A stretch of DNA of 64,000 nucleotides from Flagellimonas sp. HMM57. GTDB taxonomy: Bacteria; Bacteroidota; Bacteroidia; Flavobacteriales; Flavobacteriaceae. The first letter of the stretch is position 1; each line of letters opens with the position of its first letter. The position numbers were made by a program, and so were the translations under genes. Where the stretch lies: the NCBI RefSeq assembly GCF_021390175.1, contig NZ_CP090004.1, positions 496,001 through 560,000 of the forward strand, given 5' to 3'. Shown piece by piece: positions 62,904 through 64,000 of this stretch. Below the pieces are notes generated by a model, which was not told the DNA's origin, searched no databases, and worked only from the letters and a program-made list of their open reading frames with translations.

Positions 62904-63104
62904 ATGAAGACTTACAGAACATTGAAGGAAATCAATAACGACTTGAAAGTTTATAATCTAGAACGTCAAATAGCTTTGGAACGACTTAAAACAGTGAAAT
63001 ACGAGATTAAGTCTTCACTTCAACCCTTAAATTGGGTGCGTTATGTCTCGAAAGTCATAAGCAAATATGGATTGATGCTTTTTGTAAAGAAAATCTTGAA
63101 ATAG
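62904..63104 (+). CDS. Small conserved flavobacterial protein (DUF6327-like)
   Basis: A 66-residue basic protein with the repeated-looking helices L-K-E-I-N-N-D-L-K-V-Y-N-L-E-R-Q-I-A-L-E-R-L-K and L-M-L-F-V-K-K-I-L-K at the end. It always seems to follow the holin-like gene in this group. Function unknown. It closes the cassette and is followed by a strong terminator. Confidence 0.75.
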   Translation: MKTYRTLKEINNDLKVYNLERQIALERLKTVKYEIKSSLQPLNWVRYVSKVISKYGLMLFVKKILK

Positions 63105-63126
63105 CCAATGAAATCAAGTCTACCCA

Positions 63127-63153
63127 AAAATCCGCTCTGAGCGGATTTTTTTT
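63127..63153. terminator. Bidirectional intrinsic terminator
   Basis: Perfect 10-bp stem aaaatccgct (63127-63136) with agcggatttt (63140-63149), loop ctg and T run. It lies between the converging cassette and AraC gene. Confidence 0.85.
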
Positions 63154-64000
63154 ATGCCGATATTCTTGCTACTACGTTTTCCTTAAATTCACTTGGGCTG
63201 ATATCATATTTGTCCTTGAATATTTTTGAAAAATAACTTCTGCTACTGAAGCCAATGGTGTAAACAATTTCTGAAATACTCATTTCTGTAGTATTGATAT
63301 AATCCCTAGCTTGCTCTAACCGGGCATGTCTGATGTATTCCGTAACAGTCCTAGTATACAACAGTTTAAAACCTTCTTGTAACTTGGCTTGCGAAAGCCC
63401 TGAATCTCTGGACAACTGTTCCAAAGAGTAATTTTTTGACACGTCTTTCACAATTTTGTTAGCAATCTCGCGTACAATTTTTAATTCTCGTCTTAGTAAA
63501 GTGGTTGGAGGTTTCTTATGTTTCAATACTTTGTCGTGCCCAAGTATGTGCATGGATAAAATCTGATATACAAGTCCTTGTATTTGCATGACCCGGATCA
63601 TCCCTTTGCTCTTTACTTTTCTTAGGGCACCTATTTTATCAGCCATTTTCAAGTTATAACTTCCATAAAAAGCAAAGGTGTTTTCATGGTCCGTATCTAA
63701 AAAAACCTCATAAAGTTTTCGATTGAGTTCTTCTACATTATTGAGTCGTTTTTTTAGAAATTGTCTCCTTATTATTTGTATCACGTTAATCGCCAACTTT
63801 TCATTCTTAGGAAAATAACCGTAGTTGTATCCTCCTTCCTTACTAGTAACTATAACGGATTGAAAACGCTCTAAAGTTTTCATGTCATTTTCAGACTGAT
63901 GACCAAAGCGATGCATACAATACCCTTCTAAACAATAGGTGAAATGAATAGGGTTATATTCTGAGGCATCCATAATTAGCGTAATATCGTCAAAGAAAGT
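63152..64000 (-). CDS. AraC family transcriptional regulator (5' end outside window)
   Basis: The frame is open to the last base, and the predicted Met at 63973 lies in the middle of the N-terminal domain, so the gene extends beyond the window. The visible part has an AraC-type ligand-binding half and two C-terminal helix-turn-helix motifs (Y-S-L-E-Q-L-S-R-D-S-G-L-S-Q-A-K-L and I-S-E-I-V-Y-T-I-G-F-S-S-R-S-Y-F-S-K-I-F). Target unknown; no partner gene is seen in the window. Confidence 0.92.
   Translation of the reverse strand, partial: TFFDDITLIMDASEYNPIHFTYCLEGYCMHRFGHQSENDMKTLERFQSVIVTSKEGGYNYGYFPKNEKLAINVIQIIRRQFLKKRLNNVEELNRKLYEVFLDTDHENTFAFYGSYNLKMADKIGALRKVKSKGMIRVMQIQGLVYQILSMHILGHDKVLKHKKPPTTLLRRELKIVREIANKIVKDVSKNYSLEQLSRDSGLSQAKLQEGFKLLYTRTVTEYIRHARLEQARDYINTTEMSISEIVYTIGFSSRSYFSKIFKDKYDISPSEFKENVVARISA

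Overview
The window is about 64 kb of a low-GC chromosome from a marine-type member of the Flavobacteriaceae (Bacteroidota). The grounds are: promoter boxes of the TAnnTTTG type with no Shine-Dalgarno sequences, several TTG starts, paired DUF1800/DUF1501 proteins, flavobacterial-type PEP carboxylase, FtsH, LpxK and zinc-ribbon-like coiled-coil proteins, a BspA-type surface protein, and the short dispersed palindromes common in this group. Almost all of it is housekeeping sequence. I see no prophage, CRISPR array, IS element, tRNA or rRNA, and no gene-free stretch longer than about 300 bases.

Layout. 1-5.4 kb: the end of a BspA-like repeat protein, then leftward genes for a rhodanese, two secreted thioredoxin-fold proteins and a DUF1800/DUF1501 pair. 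5.6-7.3 kb: a MarR regulator with a palindromic operator, a nitroreductase and a YceI protein. 7.35-14.8 kb: a complete tryptophan operon, trpEGDCFBA. It is preceded by a promoter, an 18-codon leader peptide with three consecutive Trp codons, a terminator and a mutually exclusive antiterminator. A GIY-YIG nuclease gene bracketed by matching palindromes lies between attenuator and trpE. 14.8-24.3 kb: M20 peptidase, orphan receiver, PEP carboxylase, a UDG-like protein, YaaA, RluD-type synthase, PASTA protein, Ddl and CoaD. 24.5-31 kb: a PAS histidine kinase with its receiver, M14 peptidase, Nudix, PyrE, SRPBCC and BirA. 31-35.8 kb: rsfS-ftsH-LUD-cdsA-psd-ACBP, a ribosome/membrane-lipid cluster. 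35.9-44.3 kb (all leftward): sterol-desaturase-like protein, sugar nucleotidyltransferase, GHMP kinase, GH109-like oxidoreductase, FdhF/YdeP molybdoenzyme, metallo-beta-lactamase fold protein and PepSY protein. 44.5-51.5 kb: valS, DUF1573, aspartyl protease-PDZ, aminotransferase and murB. 51.6-58 kb: ECF sigma/anti-sigma pair, a small four-Cys protein, a second ECF sigma, lipA, gap and a hybrid kinase overlapping gap. 58-64 kb: lpxK, Nif3-like, coiled-coil protein, DUF4174, DUF2391, a YtxH/holin-like/DUF6327 cassette and the end of an AraC regulator.

The most notable system is the trp operon control region. The antiterminator's 5' arm ends exactly on the leader peptide's stop codon, so a ribosome that finishes the peptide would mask it and permit termination. 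A ribosome stalled on the Trp codons would leave it free. The promoter box lies so close to the leader ATG that the transcript may be leaderless. Downstream, every non-overlapping spacer of the operon after trpG holds tandem heptanucleotide arrays of different sequence, and trpF carries an in-frame palindromic repeat insertion. The operon has therefore collected an unusual number of short repeat elements without losing any gene.
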